Part shown: piece after piece, positions 33,569 through 42,551 of the stretch
Layout of the letters: every line of letters begins with the position of its first letter
Position numbering within the stretch: position 1 is the stretch's first letter
NCBI RefSeq assembly: GCF_002077155.1
Contig: NZ_CP015027.1
Coordinates: 2,086,501 to 2,150,500, forward strand
Length of the DNA: 64,000 nt
Origin: Sporosarcina sp. P33
GTDB lineage: Bacteria > Bacillota > Bacilli > Bacillales_A > Planococcaceae
Direction: 5' to 3'
Translations under genes and position numbers: made by a program
Notes under the pieces: model-generated
What the model was told of the DNA's origin: nothing
What the model saw: only the letters and a program-made list of their open reading frames with translations
Database searches by the model: none

Positions 33569-35056
33569 ATGAAAAATAAAATACTGGCAGTGTTCGGCAC
33601 AATTTTGCTGGCATTCAGTTTACCCTTAACAGGGGCGGCTGCAGACAATGCGAAATTTCCGGACGTACCGCCGGCGAAGCACTTCGCGGAAGCGGTTAAT
33701 GAGCTGGCGGCACGTAATATAATTGGAGGGTATCCGGACGGCACGTTTCGGCCGAGCGCTTCTATTACGAGAGGGCAGGCGGCTGCAATTATCGTGAAGC
33801 TGACAAAACTGAATACAGCCAATGTAAAAGATCCGAAATTCAAGGATGTCACGACAGCAAACGGCTACTACAAAGCAATTGCTGCACTGGCAGATAAAGG
33901 GGTTATAAATGGCTATGGCGACGGACGTTTCGGACCGAATGACTCCATTACGCGTGCACAAATGGCTTCCATTATTATCAAAGCATTTGAATTGCCGCTG
34001 TATCGTGATCCTGATTACGGCTTTAAAGATGTAGTCTATAAAAACAGTCACAGGGACGGTATTTATAGTATGTATCAGCTCGGACTGACCACAGGAACAT
34101 CTCCTGCTACGTTCAGTCCTAATGCCCCGATTACCAGAGGGCAGGCAGCGAAGCTACTTAAAGCCGCAGAAGATGTAAAGCCTGGGATTCGTACGTTGTA
34201 TGCGAAGGACTATCAATGGAAGCGATTTGCGGATGTCAGCAAAACTAGCTCCGATGTAGTTGATATCGTGCCGGGAAGTGAAATGCCGAGCCAAATTAAT
34301 CTGATGACAAAAATTCATATTGTGCCGAAAAAGGAAGGCACGGCCAGACTGACCTTCAGCACGTTCTCCGGTCAGGAATCCGGCCCTGACGATAAAGGTT
34401 ATAGAAAATACTATGTGCATGTTAAAAAAGTGGATAATGAATGGGATCTATCATTAGAAGAGACAGCTGATATTTATTCAACACCTGCACAGCTGTGGAT
34501 GCGCTATGAAATGAGAGAAGAGAACGAACCGCTAGTAAGTGCAGAATCTATTTCTCTTTCTACCGCGGAAGGTGAGTTATTGAATGATCATGTGGCATTT
34601 TCATCATGTGATGACGAGAGACTTCAATACTGCAGCATCATTCATCTGGACCAGCCGGGGGAATTTATTGCGACTGTTCATTATGAGGACGGTAAGGATT
34701 TCCGCTATTACATCACATCCACTGAATACGAAAATGCATTTTATTACGCGATTCATATGACGCCGATCAAGTCAGAGGAAACCGTGAAAGTATGGGAAGG
34801 CGCTTTGCTTGGCAAGCATGTGCTGCCAAAGGGGAGTGAACAGATTGCCGCGGTTACGAGAGATCCTGGAACGAATGTATTCCGCATCACACCGAAGAAA
34901 CCCGGGGAGTTCTTTATCGAGTTTCCGAACAGTGAGGTAGCTCCTGGCGATCATATGATTTATTACGGCATAACGGTGAAGGTCAGTAAACTGGGGCCTT
35001 ATCTGCATGTCAGTGCGGAAGTCAGCCATGAGGATGATATGATTTTTAATGAATGA
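33569..35056 (+). CDS. three-SLH-domain surface protein A
   Basis: A 495-residue exported protein. The signal peptide (about 1-25, ending near GAAADNA) is followed by three S-layer-homology domains (about 28-85, 88-145, 150-205) with FPDVPPAKHFAEAVNELAAR, IIGGYPDGTFRPSASITRGQ and VINGYGDGRFGPNDSITRAQ as repeat hallmarks. These bind pyruvylated secondary cell-wall polymer. The remaining 290 residues are beta-rich, with no enzyme motif recognised. AAGGACGAAGCGT precedes the ATG. It differs in its C-terminal part from the two other SLH proteins in this window. Confidence 0.9.
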   Translation: MKNKILAVFGTILLAFSLPLTGAAADNAKFPDVPPAKHFAEAVNELAARNIIGGYPDGTFRPSASITRGQAAAIIVKLTKLNTANVKDPKFKDVTTANGYYKAIAALADKGVINGYGDGRFGPNDSITRAQMASIIIKAFELPLYRDPDYGFKDVVYKNSHRDGIYSMYQLGLTTGTSPATFSPNAPITRGQAAKLLKAAEDVKPGIRTLYAKDYQWKRFADVSKTSSDVVDIVPGSEMPSQINLMTKIHIVPKKEGTARLTFSTFSGQESGPDDKGYRKYYVHVKKVDNEWDLSLEETADIYSTPAQLWMRYEMREENEPLVSAESISLSTAEGELLNDHVAFSSCDDERLQYCSIIHLDQPGEFIATVHYEDGKDFRYYITSTEYENAFYYAIHMTPIKSEETVKVWEGALLGKHVLPKGSEQIAAVTRDPGTNVFRITPKKPGEFFIEFPNSEVAPGDHMIYYGITVKVSKLGPYLHVSAEVSHEDDMIFNE

Positions 35057-35089
35057 ATGACAGATAGTGAGAGAATGAATTCGATGAAG

Positions 35090-35127
35090 ACGAACCTGAT
35101 GCCGCCGCGCAATTCGGGTTCGTTTTT
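35090..35127 (+). terminator. terminator after SLH protein A
   Basis: ACGAACC (35090-35096) pairs with GGTTCGT (35117-35123), with GC-rich pairing possible in the loop, followed by TTTTT. Confidence 0.75.
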
Positions 35128-35302
35128 GCGCTGCTCCAGAGCTTGACAGAGCAATTCCATTCCGTCACCGCACTAATTAACGTCATCGCCGCACCAGCCC
35201 GCACTTCAAGCCATCCAGAAGAAAAAATATTCCATCCCCGCCGCCGTATGCTACACTGAAATTAACAACAGGCTCCGGCTCAAACTAAGGGAGGGCATGC
35301 AG

Positions 35303-36202
35303 ATGAATGTGATTGAGATGAATCAGGTGACGAAGGAATTCGGCAAGCACCGTGCGCTGGATGGACTGGATTTGGCAGTGAAAAGTGGCGAAGTGTTCGG
35401 TTTTATAGGGCCGAATGGGGCGGGGAAGTCAACGGCGATTCGTACGTTGCTTGGTATGCTCCGCGCGACGAGCGGCACGTCGACAATTTTCGGTAAAGAT
35501 GTTTGGCGAGATGCGGTGGAGATCCATCGCCGCATTGCGTATGTGCCGGGTGATGTGAATTTATGGCCGCAGCTGACGGGCGGCGAAGTAATTGATTTAT
35601 TTGCAAGTCTGCAGGGGCGGGTGAATATACGCACACGTGATGAATTGCTTGCACGTTTTCAGCTGGATCCAACGAAAAAGTGCCGGACGTATTCGAAGGG
35701 GAATCGGCAAAAAGTTGCGTTGGTGGCGGCATTTGCCTCGGATGCAGAGCTGTTTTTGCTGGATGAACCGACGTCCGGACTGGATCCGTTAATGGAGAAA
35801 GTGTTTCAGCAATGTGTGGCGAAAGTGAAGGCAGAGGGGAAGACGGTGTTGCTGTCGAGTCATATTTTATCCGAAGTTGAAAAGCTGTGCGACCGCGTTG
35901 GCATCATTCGGCAAGGGCGTCTGATTGAATGCGGCACATTGAATGAACTGCGGCATTTGACGCGTATGCAGCTGACGGTGGAGACAAGAATTCCAATCGG
36001 GTCGCTGACTTCGTGGAATGGTGTCCATGACGCAGTGCCGACGGAAATGGGCTGGATATTTCATGCGGATATAGAAGAGATGGAAAACATCATGCGCAAG
36101 CTGAGTGAGCACGGAATACAAAGAATAGAAAGTGCACCGCCTACGCTGGAAGATCTGTTCATGCGGCATTATGAGGAAACAGCAGAAAGCAGGGAATTAT
36201 GA
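35303..36202 (+). CDS. ABC-2-type exporter ATP-binding protein
   Basis: A 299-residue ATPase of the DrrA/CcmA-like class. It carries GPNGAGKSTAIRTLLGM (Walker A), YSKGNRQKVALVAAF (a signature variant, SKGNRQK), LFLLDEPTSGLDPLM (Walker B and D-loop) and the SSHILSEVEKLCDRV switch region. A C-terminal extension of about 90 residues is typical of this class. The ATG at 35303 is preferred: GGGAGGG lies seven bases upstream, while the ATG at 35297 abuts it. It overlaps the permease start by four bases. Confidence 0.92.
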   Translation: MNVIEMNQVTKEFGKHRALDGLDLAVKSGEVFGFIGPNGAGKSTAIRTLLGMLRATSGTSTIFGKDVWRDAVEIHRRIAYVPGDVNLWPQLTGGEVIDLFASLQGRVNIRTRDELLARFQLDPTKKCRTYSKGNRQKVALVAAFASDAELFLLDEPTSGLDPLMEKVFQQCVAKVKAEGKTVLLSSHILSEVEKLCDRVGIIRQGRLIECGTLNELRHLTRMQLTVETRIPIGSLTSWNGVHDAVPTEMGWIFHADIEEMENIMRKLSEHGIQRIESAPPTLEDLFMRHYEETAESREL

Positions 36203-37782
36203 TGAAGGGGCGGCTTTCTGGAGTGTCCTATCTCTCACGGTTCATCGTTCGGCAGGACCGGATGCGCTATCTGTGGTGGCTCGCGGGAATTGTCATCATG
36301 ACGCTGATTGTACCGCCGGCTCTGAATGAACTCTATCCTTCTCAGCATGACCGGGATCTGATGGCAGAAACGATGAAAAACCCTGTGATGACGGCAATGG
36401 TGGGTCCTGGTGATCTCGCAAATTATACACTTGGCGCCATGGTGTCGCACCAAATGCTTCTGATGACCGCCATTGCGGCAGCTATCATGAATATTCTATT
36501 GACGGTGCGCCATACGCGGTCGGAGGAAGAGGATGGGCAGGCAGAATTACTGCGTTCGTTGCCGATTGCGCGCCATTCGCAGCTGACCGCTTCGATGCTG
36601 GTTCTGTTCGGTGTCAATCTGCTGCTCAGTGTGCTGATTGGTGCAGGTCTGTACAGTCTTTCATTCGACAGTATGGATTTGCCGGGTTCACTTGTTTATG
36701 GTGCATCGCTTGGAGCTGTCGGCTTGTTTTTTGCAGGATTTACAGCAGTTTGCGCACAGCTTTCGGACAGCTCGCGGGGGGCAGTCGGACTGGCGTTCAC
36801 GGGGATGATCGGCTGTTATTTATTGCGGTCAGGCTCCGAATGGATTCCGCCGTTTGGCTGGCTCGCACAAGTTCAGCCATACAGCGATAATAATTGGCTG
36901 CCAGTTTGGGGGCTGCTTGCCGCGAGTGTATTGCTGTTTATGCTCGCTGTAATTTTACAGGGGAGACGCGATATGGGATCGGGACTTCTTCCGTCACGAA
37001 GCGGCCGTGCGCACGCATCGATTCTGCTGCGTCATCCGATAGGGCTTGCGTGGATATTGCAGAGAACAGCATTCATTTCCTGGTCGATCGGAATGCTCGT
37101 TCTTGGGCTGTCTTACGGTTCCGTCCTCGGAGACTTAGATATGTTTTTCAAAGACAATGACATGCTGGCATCGATGATCGTGGCGGATGAAAACAGTTCG
37201 TTGACAGCGCAATTCTTGCCGATGCTGATGGCCGTCTTGGCATTCATCAGTACGATTCCCGCGCTGCTTGCCATCCACAAAATAGCGGGGGAAGAACGGA
37301 AATTGCGGCTGGATCACTTACTCGGACGTGCTGTTTCAAGAAAGAGGTTACTAGTTTCTTATATAGTGCTTGCGCTGTTTACTGGATTTGTGATGCTGAA
37401 TCTTTCTGCGCTTGGTTTATGGCTTGCTGGCACCGCTTCGATGGAAGATCCGTTCATGTTCCAAACCGTGTGGCAGGCCAGCATCGTTCACTTTCCTGCG
37501 ATCACCGTGATGATTGGAATCAGTGCCGCTTTAATTGGTGTTGCCAAAAAAGCAACGGGATTTGTCTGGCTCTATCTTTTCTATGGTTTCCTGACGCTTT
37601 ATTTAGGCGGCTTGTTTCAGTTTCCTGAATGGATGGAAAAACTGTCGCCGTTCGGTTTCGTGGCCAAATTGCCTATTGAGGATATGAACTGGCTGTATGC
37701 CGGGGGATCACTTACAGTTACAATGATTTTACTTATTTTTGGAATCAATCGCTACACGCGCCGCGATATACAGGATTCCTAA
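36199..37782 (+). CDS. ABC exporter permease, large TetAB/polyketide-exporter type
   Basis: A 527-residue, about 12-helix membrane protein. The start (RMRYLWWLAGIVIMTLIVPP), the extracytoplasmic NPVMTAMVGPGDLANYTLGA and the HTRSEEEDGQAELLRSLPIAR segment are typical of the family annotated as exporters of polyketide antibiotics (TetB-like, mostly actinobacterial). It pairs with the ATPase encoded just upstream. The substrate is unknown; toxic peptides or drugs are candidates. Confidence 0.85.
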   Translation: MMKGRLSGVSYLSRFIVRQDRMRYLWWLAGIVIMTLIVPPALNELYPSQHDRDLMAETMKNPVMTAMVGPGDLANYTLGAMVSHQMLLMTAIAAAIMNILLTVRHTRSEEEDGQAELLRSLPIARHSQLTASMLVLFGVNLLLSVLIGAGLYSLSFDSMDLPGSLVYGASLGAVGLFFAGFTAVCAQLSDSSRGAVGLAFTGMIGCYLLRSGSEWIPPFGWLAQVQPYSDNNWLPVWGLLAASVLLFMLAVILQGRRDMGSGLLPSRSGRAHASILLRHPIGLAWILQRTAFISWSIGMLVLGLSYGSVLGDLDMFFKDNDMLASMIVADENSSLTAQFLPMLMAVLAFISTIPALLAIHKIAGEERKLRLDHLLGRAVSRKRLLVSYIVLALFTGFVMLNLSALGLWLAGTASMEDPFMFQTVWQASIVHFPAITVMIGISAALIGVAKKATGFVWLYLFYGFLTLYLGGLFQFPEWMEKLSPFGFVAKLPIEDMNWLYAGGSLTVTMILLIFGINRYTRRDIQDS

Positions 37783-37943
37783 GTTAGGTGACTTCCGCCA
37801 ATGGAAGCTATACCGGACGAAATAGAGAGAATGTACATGGTATTCCAGAATGTTCTAAATATGTATATACTACTATTCGGATTATTGGTAATATAATAGT
37901 AGCTGGTACTAACTGGCGGATTATTTAACAGAGGAGTGGGAAT

Positions 37944-39197
37944 ATGAAGGGAATGTTCAAGGTTCTGATTTGGACTGCGCTGCTGCTGGCTTTATCGTTT
38001 ATTTACGCAGGTTCCAACGAAGCATCAGCAAAAGAGTTCACGGATGTCCCGAAGAAGCATCCGAACTATGCTGCAATTCAGGAAATGCAAAAAGCGGGCT
38101 TCATCAACGGCTATCCTGACGGGAAGTTCCGTCCGAATGAGCCGGTAAGCCGTAAGCACGTGGCGAAATTATTGGATAATGCTTTGAAATTTCCACAGCC
38201 AGCAAAGGACAAATACGTCTTTGCAGATGTGCCGAAGAATCATGCATATTATAGGCCGATTATGAAGCTGTATAATGAAGGAATTATAAGTGGCGGAACA
38301 AATGGGAAGTTCAACCCGGATGCTTCATTAACTCGCATTCAAATGGCGAAAATACTGGATTTGGCGTTTGATTTGAAAATTGACGAACGACAAGGTTCTT
38401 TTAATGATATGTACATGTTTCATTGGGGATATGTTCATGCCATGGCGCTGTATTCAACAGGTGTGTCAAAAGGGGACAAAGGTAACTATCTTCCGAATAA
38501 ACCGGTTACAAGAGCACACTATGCAGAATTTCTATCCCGTGCTATGAAAGTGAAGAAAGAGGACCCGAATGCAGCCGCCGTCAGCAAAGCGAAAGCAGTG
38601 GACCTATCCATTCGCCTGCCGCTTATCTTGGAAGGTACACGAATCCAGGGGAAGGTTGAAAAGAAAACGTACAGTCAGATCCGTTCTAAAATATTGCCGT
38701 ATGCCACAGTCAGATTTACAGATGGTTTGCTGAAATCTGATTATCCTTATGTATGTACGGAATGTGATTCATTCTTGTTCCCTTACATTACAATGGAGCT
38801 TTCCATGCGCTTTGATTACAGTCAGCCGGACCCGAATACATTAAAAGTCCGGACGATACTGCTGAATTCACCTGGACCGATGTCGGGCGGAGGGTTTGTT
38901 GATTTCATGTTCAAGAAAGAAAGCGGAACATGGAAGATGCATGATTACACTTATACCCAAATTGGGAAAAAGAACTTTGAACTTACACAGCAAGAAGCGG
39001 AACAAATTGTGAAGTACAATTACTCATTTAATTCATCAACTCCTGTAAAAGTCACGTTTGTATCCAAATCACGCTTGACCGATAAAGATCCTGTCACAAA
39101 GGAATCGTATCCGTTTGATCAATACAAGTTTACCGTGCAGTACAGCAATGGCCGTGAAACGGTATCCGTGAATTCAAATGACGGATGGATGGAATAA
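37944..39197 (+). CDS. three-SLH-domain surface protein B with CxxC
   Basis: A 417-residue exported protein with a signal peptide (about 1-29, ending ASAKE), three SLH domains (about 30-85, 90-145, 150-205) with FTDVPKKHPNY, FINGYPDGKFRPNEPVSRKH and GGTNGKFNPDASLTRIQ, and a C-terminal domain of about 200 residues. That domain is shared with the SLH protein at 44158: both end in a KKNF.LT..EA... and DPVT...FDQY pattern, and both carry a CxxC at the same place (C271-T-E-C274 here). A cysteine pair in a secreted Gram-positive protein is uncommon. Function is unknown. GAGGAGTGGG precedes the ATG. Confidence 0.9.
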   Translation: MKGMFKVLIWTALLLALSFIYAGSNEASAKEFTDVPKKHPNYAAIQEMQKAGFINGYPDGKFRPNEPVSRKHVAKLLDNALKFPQPAKDKYVFADVPKNHAYYRPIMKLYNEGIISGGTNGKFNPDASLTRIQMAKILDLAFDLKIDERQGSFNDMYMFHWGYVHAMALYSTGVSKGDKGNYLPNKPVTRAHYAEFLSRAMKVKKEDPNAAAVSKAKAVDLSIRLPLILEGTRIQGKVEKKTYSQIRSKILPYATVRFTDGLLKSDYPYVCTECDSFLFPYITMELSMRFDYSQPDPNTLKVRTILLNSPGPMSGGGFVDFMFKKESGTWKMHDYTYTQIGKKNFELTQQEAEQIVKYNYSFNSSTPVKVTFVSKSRLTDKDPVTKESYPFDQYKFTVQYSNGRETVSVNSNDGWME

Positions 39198-39258
39198 TAT
39201 AACTCACTGAAGTATGGCTATGCTGTAATGAAATAATTGCGCGAACGTATTTCCGCAT

Positions 39259-39306
39259 TAAAAAGGCTGACCGGAAAGTCATTGAATGACTTTCTGGACA
39301 GCCTCT
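39259..39306. terminator. bidirectional terminator between SLH protein B and the Nramp-like gene
   Basis: AAAAAGGCTG and CAGCCTCTT flank an inner perfect GAAAGTCA/TGACTTTC stem. It sits between convergent genes and can serve both strands. Confidence 0.85.
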
Positions 39307-39319
39307 TCTACAATCACTC

Positions 39320-40570
39320 TTACAAATATACTTGAACTGCATCAACTAAACTATATCCTCCAAGGAAAATCGCAATCAAGATGACGATAGCCCCAATGAT
39401 ATTGAGTAAAGCTGAGTTGCGCTGATCTCCGATTAATTGCTTGTTATTCATAATTACAAACAAGTATACCGCAACAATTGGAAGCAAAATACCATTCAGC
39501 GCTTGTGCCGCAAGCAATACATCGAGTGGACTGAAACCAATTGCGGATGTGATAATACCAATGATTATAACACCAGAGAATATCATTTTGAATTTTTTAT
39601 TCTTCATTCCGCCTTCCCACTTCATCACACTGCTGATTGCGACTGCTGCACCAAGCGGACTCGCGATAGCAGATGAGAAACCTGCAGCAAAAATTCCGAT
39701 CGCAATAAATACTTTCGCCCATGAACCGAATAAAGGTTCTAATTGGACGGAAAGATCAGCCACGCTCGTCACTTCCATGCCCATCATCGTAGAAGCTGCT
39801 GTGATCAATACTGCAGCGGTTATTAATCCGCCGATACAAATCGAGATGATGGTATCCCATCTTGCTTCCTTCAAGTCACTGACCTGGGTCCAGCGCTCCT
39901 GCACCATAGATGAGTGGATGAAGAAGTTATACGGGACGACTGTCGTTCCGACCAATGCAATAATCATAATGATCGAACCGTTCGGCATGCTTGGGATAAA
40001 TGCCCCTGCAAACACCGCGCCAATATCAGGTTTTACGACAATCATTGTCGTAATGAACGTCACGCTCATGACGATCACGAGAAAAATCATTAACTTTTCG
40101 ATTAGTTTATAACTTCCTGATAATCCCAAGAATAGAATCGCTATGCCGATGAAAGGGCTTACAATATGTGCTGGAATATTCGTCAATGTAGAGATGCCAA
40201 GGGAGGTTCCCATCAAATCACCTGAAATATACGCAGCACAGCCAACACCAATAGATATAATGATGAGCCATATAGAAGCAAATTTCAGTAAAGGCTGCTT
40301 GAATTGGTCGTGTATCGCTTCGCCCAATCCTTTTTTTGAAACGACACCAAGCCGTGCAGACATTTCCTGAAGAACGATTGTCGCGATAATAGAGAATACC
40401 ACTGCCCATAGAATGGCATAACCAAATCCAGCACCTGCACGAGTGGCGGTGGTGACAGTTCCCGGACCTATGAATGAAGCAGTAATAATGGCTCCTGGCC
40501 CCATCGATTTCACCTTTGAAAGTAACCCTTTTTTCTTAACTTGCTGTGTAGCGGGTACGTTAGCAACCAT
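39320..40570 (-). CDS. Nramp-related divalent cation transporter with altered metal site
   Basis: A 416-residue, about 11-helix protein of the Nramp/SLC11 superfamily, recognisable from GPGAIITASFIGPGTVTTAT (helix 1), ATIVLQEMSARLGVV (helix 2) and PYNFFIHSSMVQERW (helix 6). Both metal-binding motifs are changed. The usual DPGN in helix 1 is G35-P-G-T38, and the usual A-x-x-M-P-H in helix 6 is T209-T-V-V212-P-Y214. Canonical Mn/Fe binding through Asp, Asn and Met is therefore unlikely, and a different ion or small cation is possible. It ends an operon with a PAS/HTH regulator and a ureohydrolase variant. Confidence 0.85.
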   Translation of the reverse strand: MVANVPATQQVKKKGLLSKVKSMGPGAIITASFIGPGTVTTATRAGAGFGYAILWAVVFSIIATIVLQEMSARLGVVSKKGLGEAIHDQFKQPLLKFASIWLIIISIGVGCAAYISGDLMGTSLGISTLTNIPAHIVSPFIGIAILFLGLSGSYKLIEKLMIFLVIVMSVTFITTMIVVKPDIGAVFAGAFIPSMPNGSIIMIIALVGTTVVPYNFFIHSSMVQERWTQVSDLKEARWDTIISICIGGLITAAVLITAASTMMGMEVTSVADLSVQLEPLFGSWAKVFIAIGIFAAGFSSAIASPLGAAVAISSVMKWEGGMKNKKFKMIFSGVIIIGIITSAIGFSPLDVLLAAQALNGILLPIVAVYLFVIMNNKQLIGDQRNSALLNIIGAIVILIAIFLGGYSLVDAVQVYL

Positions 40571-40608
40571 CTTCTTTTCCTCCCCTAATTGTTCCCACTT
40601 AATAGGCG

Positions 40609-40634
40609 AGGAAAAGAAAGGTCACTTTTCCTCG
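40609..40634 (-). terminator. hairpin between the PAS regulator and the Nramp-like gene
   Basis: GAGGAAAAG and CTTTTCCTC arms form a nine-bp stem overlapping the end of the regulator gene. No long U-run follows, so it may attenuate or process the transcript, not fully end it. Confidence 0.5.
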
Positions 40635-41257
40635 AGTGAGTTATAAATAGTTTGTTTGGATACACCTACTAAATCCGCAATCCGGTCGGCGGCCCCTTGA
40701 ATCAAAAAGATTCCTTTACTTTCTAGCCTTCGTACAAAAGTAATACGGTCTTTACGTTTCAAGTTTTCCACATCGATTCCAAGCTCCACGATGGTGCTTT
40801 TCGTGATGTTATCGAACACCTCATCGATATGAGTTGCATATGTCTCATCGAAATGCTGCCCATCATAGCTTGTATCAGGACGGATCATTTCCTCAAGCAC
40901 CTGCTGCAGACGATTGATTTCCGTGATATCCAAATTGATGCCAAGGAAACCAATCACTTTGCCGTCCATATCTCTAATGAATACAATGGAAGTCTTAATA
41001 ATCTTTCCACGCGTCGTATTCGTGATAATACCATTCAGATCTTTAATATCCTCATTCTTCTTTTTCAATTCCTTCAAAATGACTTCTGTAGTAGGGGCGC
41101 CAACGGATCTGCCCGTTACATCACCTTTTAAATAAATTAAAGAGGATTCTACTTTCGTCACATCATGAATTACCACTTCACAATTCACATTGAACACGCT
41201 ATATATGGCATCAGCCATTCGCATATAAGAATCGAAAATCAATTGGTTTGGATTCAT
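40622..41257 (-). CDS. YheO/DauR-type PAS and helix-turn-helix regulator
   Basis: A 211-residue transcription factor. The N-terminal YheO-like PAS-related domain (about 5-120) includes NCEVVIHDVTK, NTTRGKIIKTSIVFIRDMDG and GFLGINLDIT. The C-terminal DauR-type HTH (about 160-208) reads FVRRLESKGIFLIQGAADRI then VGVSKQTIYNSLEE. The family includes DauR, which senses D-arginine-related signals in Pseudomonas. It lies between the ureohydrolase and the Nramp-like gene on the same strand and is the likely regulator of both. A ribosome site AGGAGTG precedes the ATG. Confidence 0.9.
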   Translation of the reverse strand: MNPNQLIFDSYMRMADAIYSVFNVNCEVVIHDVTKVESSLIYLKGDVTGRSVGAPTTEVILKELKKKNEDIKDLNGIITNTTRGKIIKTSIVFIRDMDGKVIGFLGINLDITEINRLQQVLEEMIRPDTSYDGQHFDETYATHIDEVFDNITKSTIVELGIDVENLKRKDRITFVRRLESKGIFLIQGAADRIADLVGVSKQTIYNSLEEK

Positions 41258-41362
41258 ATCTTTTTAACACTCCTCAGATTACATACTCTTTCTTATTTTC
41301 CTATACAAAGAAGGAAAAATCGACTGTTTTCGATCGAAAGATTTAGCAGTCTAAGCAGTAGA

Positions 41363-42316
41363 TTATTTTTCTTCTTTTTGCTGATTGTGAAGGATATTTC
41401 CTGCTAGTGCATATAGGATCAAAGTTGAAGCAAAATGAGCAGAAAATTGATTAGGATCTTGTTGCGGATAGATTTCCACGAAATCCATGCCAACTACGCC
41501 TAGTTTACAAATTTCATGAACCAATGTAAGTAATTCATAAGATGTCAAGCCGTTGCCATCTACCGGACCACCTGGATTAAATGCGAAGTCCAAAACATCA
41601 CTGCAAATCGTCAAGTAAACGCAATCCACGTCTTTTGAAGCTTGTGCATAGATTTCTTTAGCCATCTCTTTTAAATCTTTATGGCCACGGATTTCGTTGA
41701 TCGTAATAGTTACTGCACCAGCGGCTTTCGCATTGCGTCCGCTTTCAGGTTTATTGCGGGGACCGTGGATACCTGTATGAATAATACTTTCGTTTCGTAC
41801 GCCTTCTTGTTCATACAAACGAGCGAATGGACTGCACCGAGCGAACTGGTCACCGTTGTGAGACGGAAGATTATCATAGTGAGCGTCCATATGAATAATT
41901 CCAACCTTTTTATCCTGCTCTGCAATCGCTTTCACGATAGGGTACGTTATACCATGATCACCGCCCAGGCCGATAACAAACTTTCCTGATTTCCATAACT
42001 CCGATGTGAAATCGGTAATTCGCTTCATCGTTTCGTCTACATCTGCAGGCACGATGTCAATATCACCCATATCGCCTAGTGTAATGTGTTCGAAAATATC
42101 CATGTCGTCGATTTCAGGAAGGTAGCCTGAGTAGCGTGCAGAACATAAGCGCATCACTTTTGGCCCGAGTTCGCAGCCTGTGTAATCGCCCCACGTTACT
42201 GCGCCTTCCCAAGGAACTCCGTATACAATTACGTCTACATCCGAAATGTCTTTTGTTGCTGATATATTTTTAGCCCCTAACATACATGGGGTATTGCCGT
42301 AGATCATTTCTGTCAT
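41363..42316 (-). CDS. ureohydrolase (agmatinase/arginase family) with a Cys at a metal-ligand position
   Basis: A 317-residue enzyme of the arginase/agmatinase fold, which normally hydrolyses a guanidino group to urea at a dinuclear Mn site. Ligand motifs GGDH (H121) and DAHYD (D144, H146, D148) are intact. The third motif, normally D-x-D-x-x-D-P, reads C238-S-D240-V-L-D243-F, so the first metal-ligand aspartate is cysteine; the codon is TGC. This could change the metal, weaken the site, or reflect a different substrate such as guanidine or another amidine. The ATG at 42316 follows AAAGGTGG. It is the first gene of the operon with a DauR-type regulator and an Nramp-like transporter. Confidence 0.85.
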   Translation of the reverse strand: MTEMIYGNTPCMLGAKNISATKDISDVDVIVYGVPWEGAVTWGDYTGCELGPKVMRLCSARYSGYLPEIDDMDIFEHITLGDMGDIDIVPADVDETMKRITDFTSELWKSGKFVIGLGGDHGITYPIVKAIAEQDKKVGIIHMDAHYDNLPSHNGDQFARCSPFARLYEQEGVRNESIIHTGIHGPRNKPESGRNAKAAGAVTITINEIRGHKDLKEMAKEIYAQASKDVDCVYLTICSDVLDFAFNPGGPVDGNGLTSYELLTLVHEICKLGVVGMDFVEIYPQQDPNQFSAHFASTLILYALAGNILHNQQKEEK

Positions 42317-42348
42317 AATGAGTACCACCTTTAATTTTTTTAAAGAAC

Positions 42349-42377
42349 TTTTACTAATAGTAAAACATGTTTTACTA
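42349..42377 (-). promoter_or_regulatory. triple TTTTACTA half-site operator
   Basis: TTTTACTA (42349-42356), its inverted form TAGTAAAA (42358-42365) and TTTTACTA again (42370-42377) form two overlapping perfect palindromes, one of 17 bases and one of 20 bases (TAGTAAAACA/TGTTTTACTA). It lies 33 to 61 bases upstream of the ureohydrolase ATG. The PAS/HTH protein of the operon is the first candidate to bind it. Confidence 0.7.
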
Positions 42378-42505
42378 ATTGTCAAATAGTTTTAAAAATA
42401 TTAAATTTCAAAAGGTGGATAGTATAGTTTTAAGAAAGCAGGGAGAAGTATAAGGGGATAAACGAATTTTTGAGCGAGTGCATTATTAACTATATTTTCA
42501 CATGT

Positions 42506-42546
42506 AAAAAAAGCGCTCCACTGATGAAAACCAGTGGAACGCTTTT
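42506..42546 (-). terminator. intrinsic terminator of tatAC
   Basis: AAAGCG-c-TCCACTG pairs with CAGTGGA-a-CGCTTT. On the minus strand a run of U residues follows. Confidence 0.9.
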
Positions 42547-42551
42547 AGTCG

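Noticed and set aside
39320-40570. Ordinary MntH manganese transporter
   Set aside because: Both defining motifs (DPGN and MPH) are replaced, so the Mn/Fe assignment is not supported.
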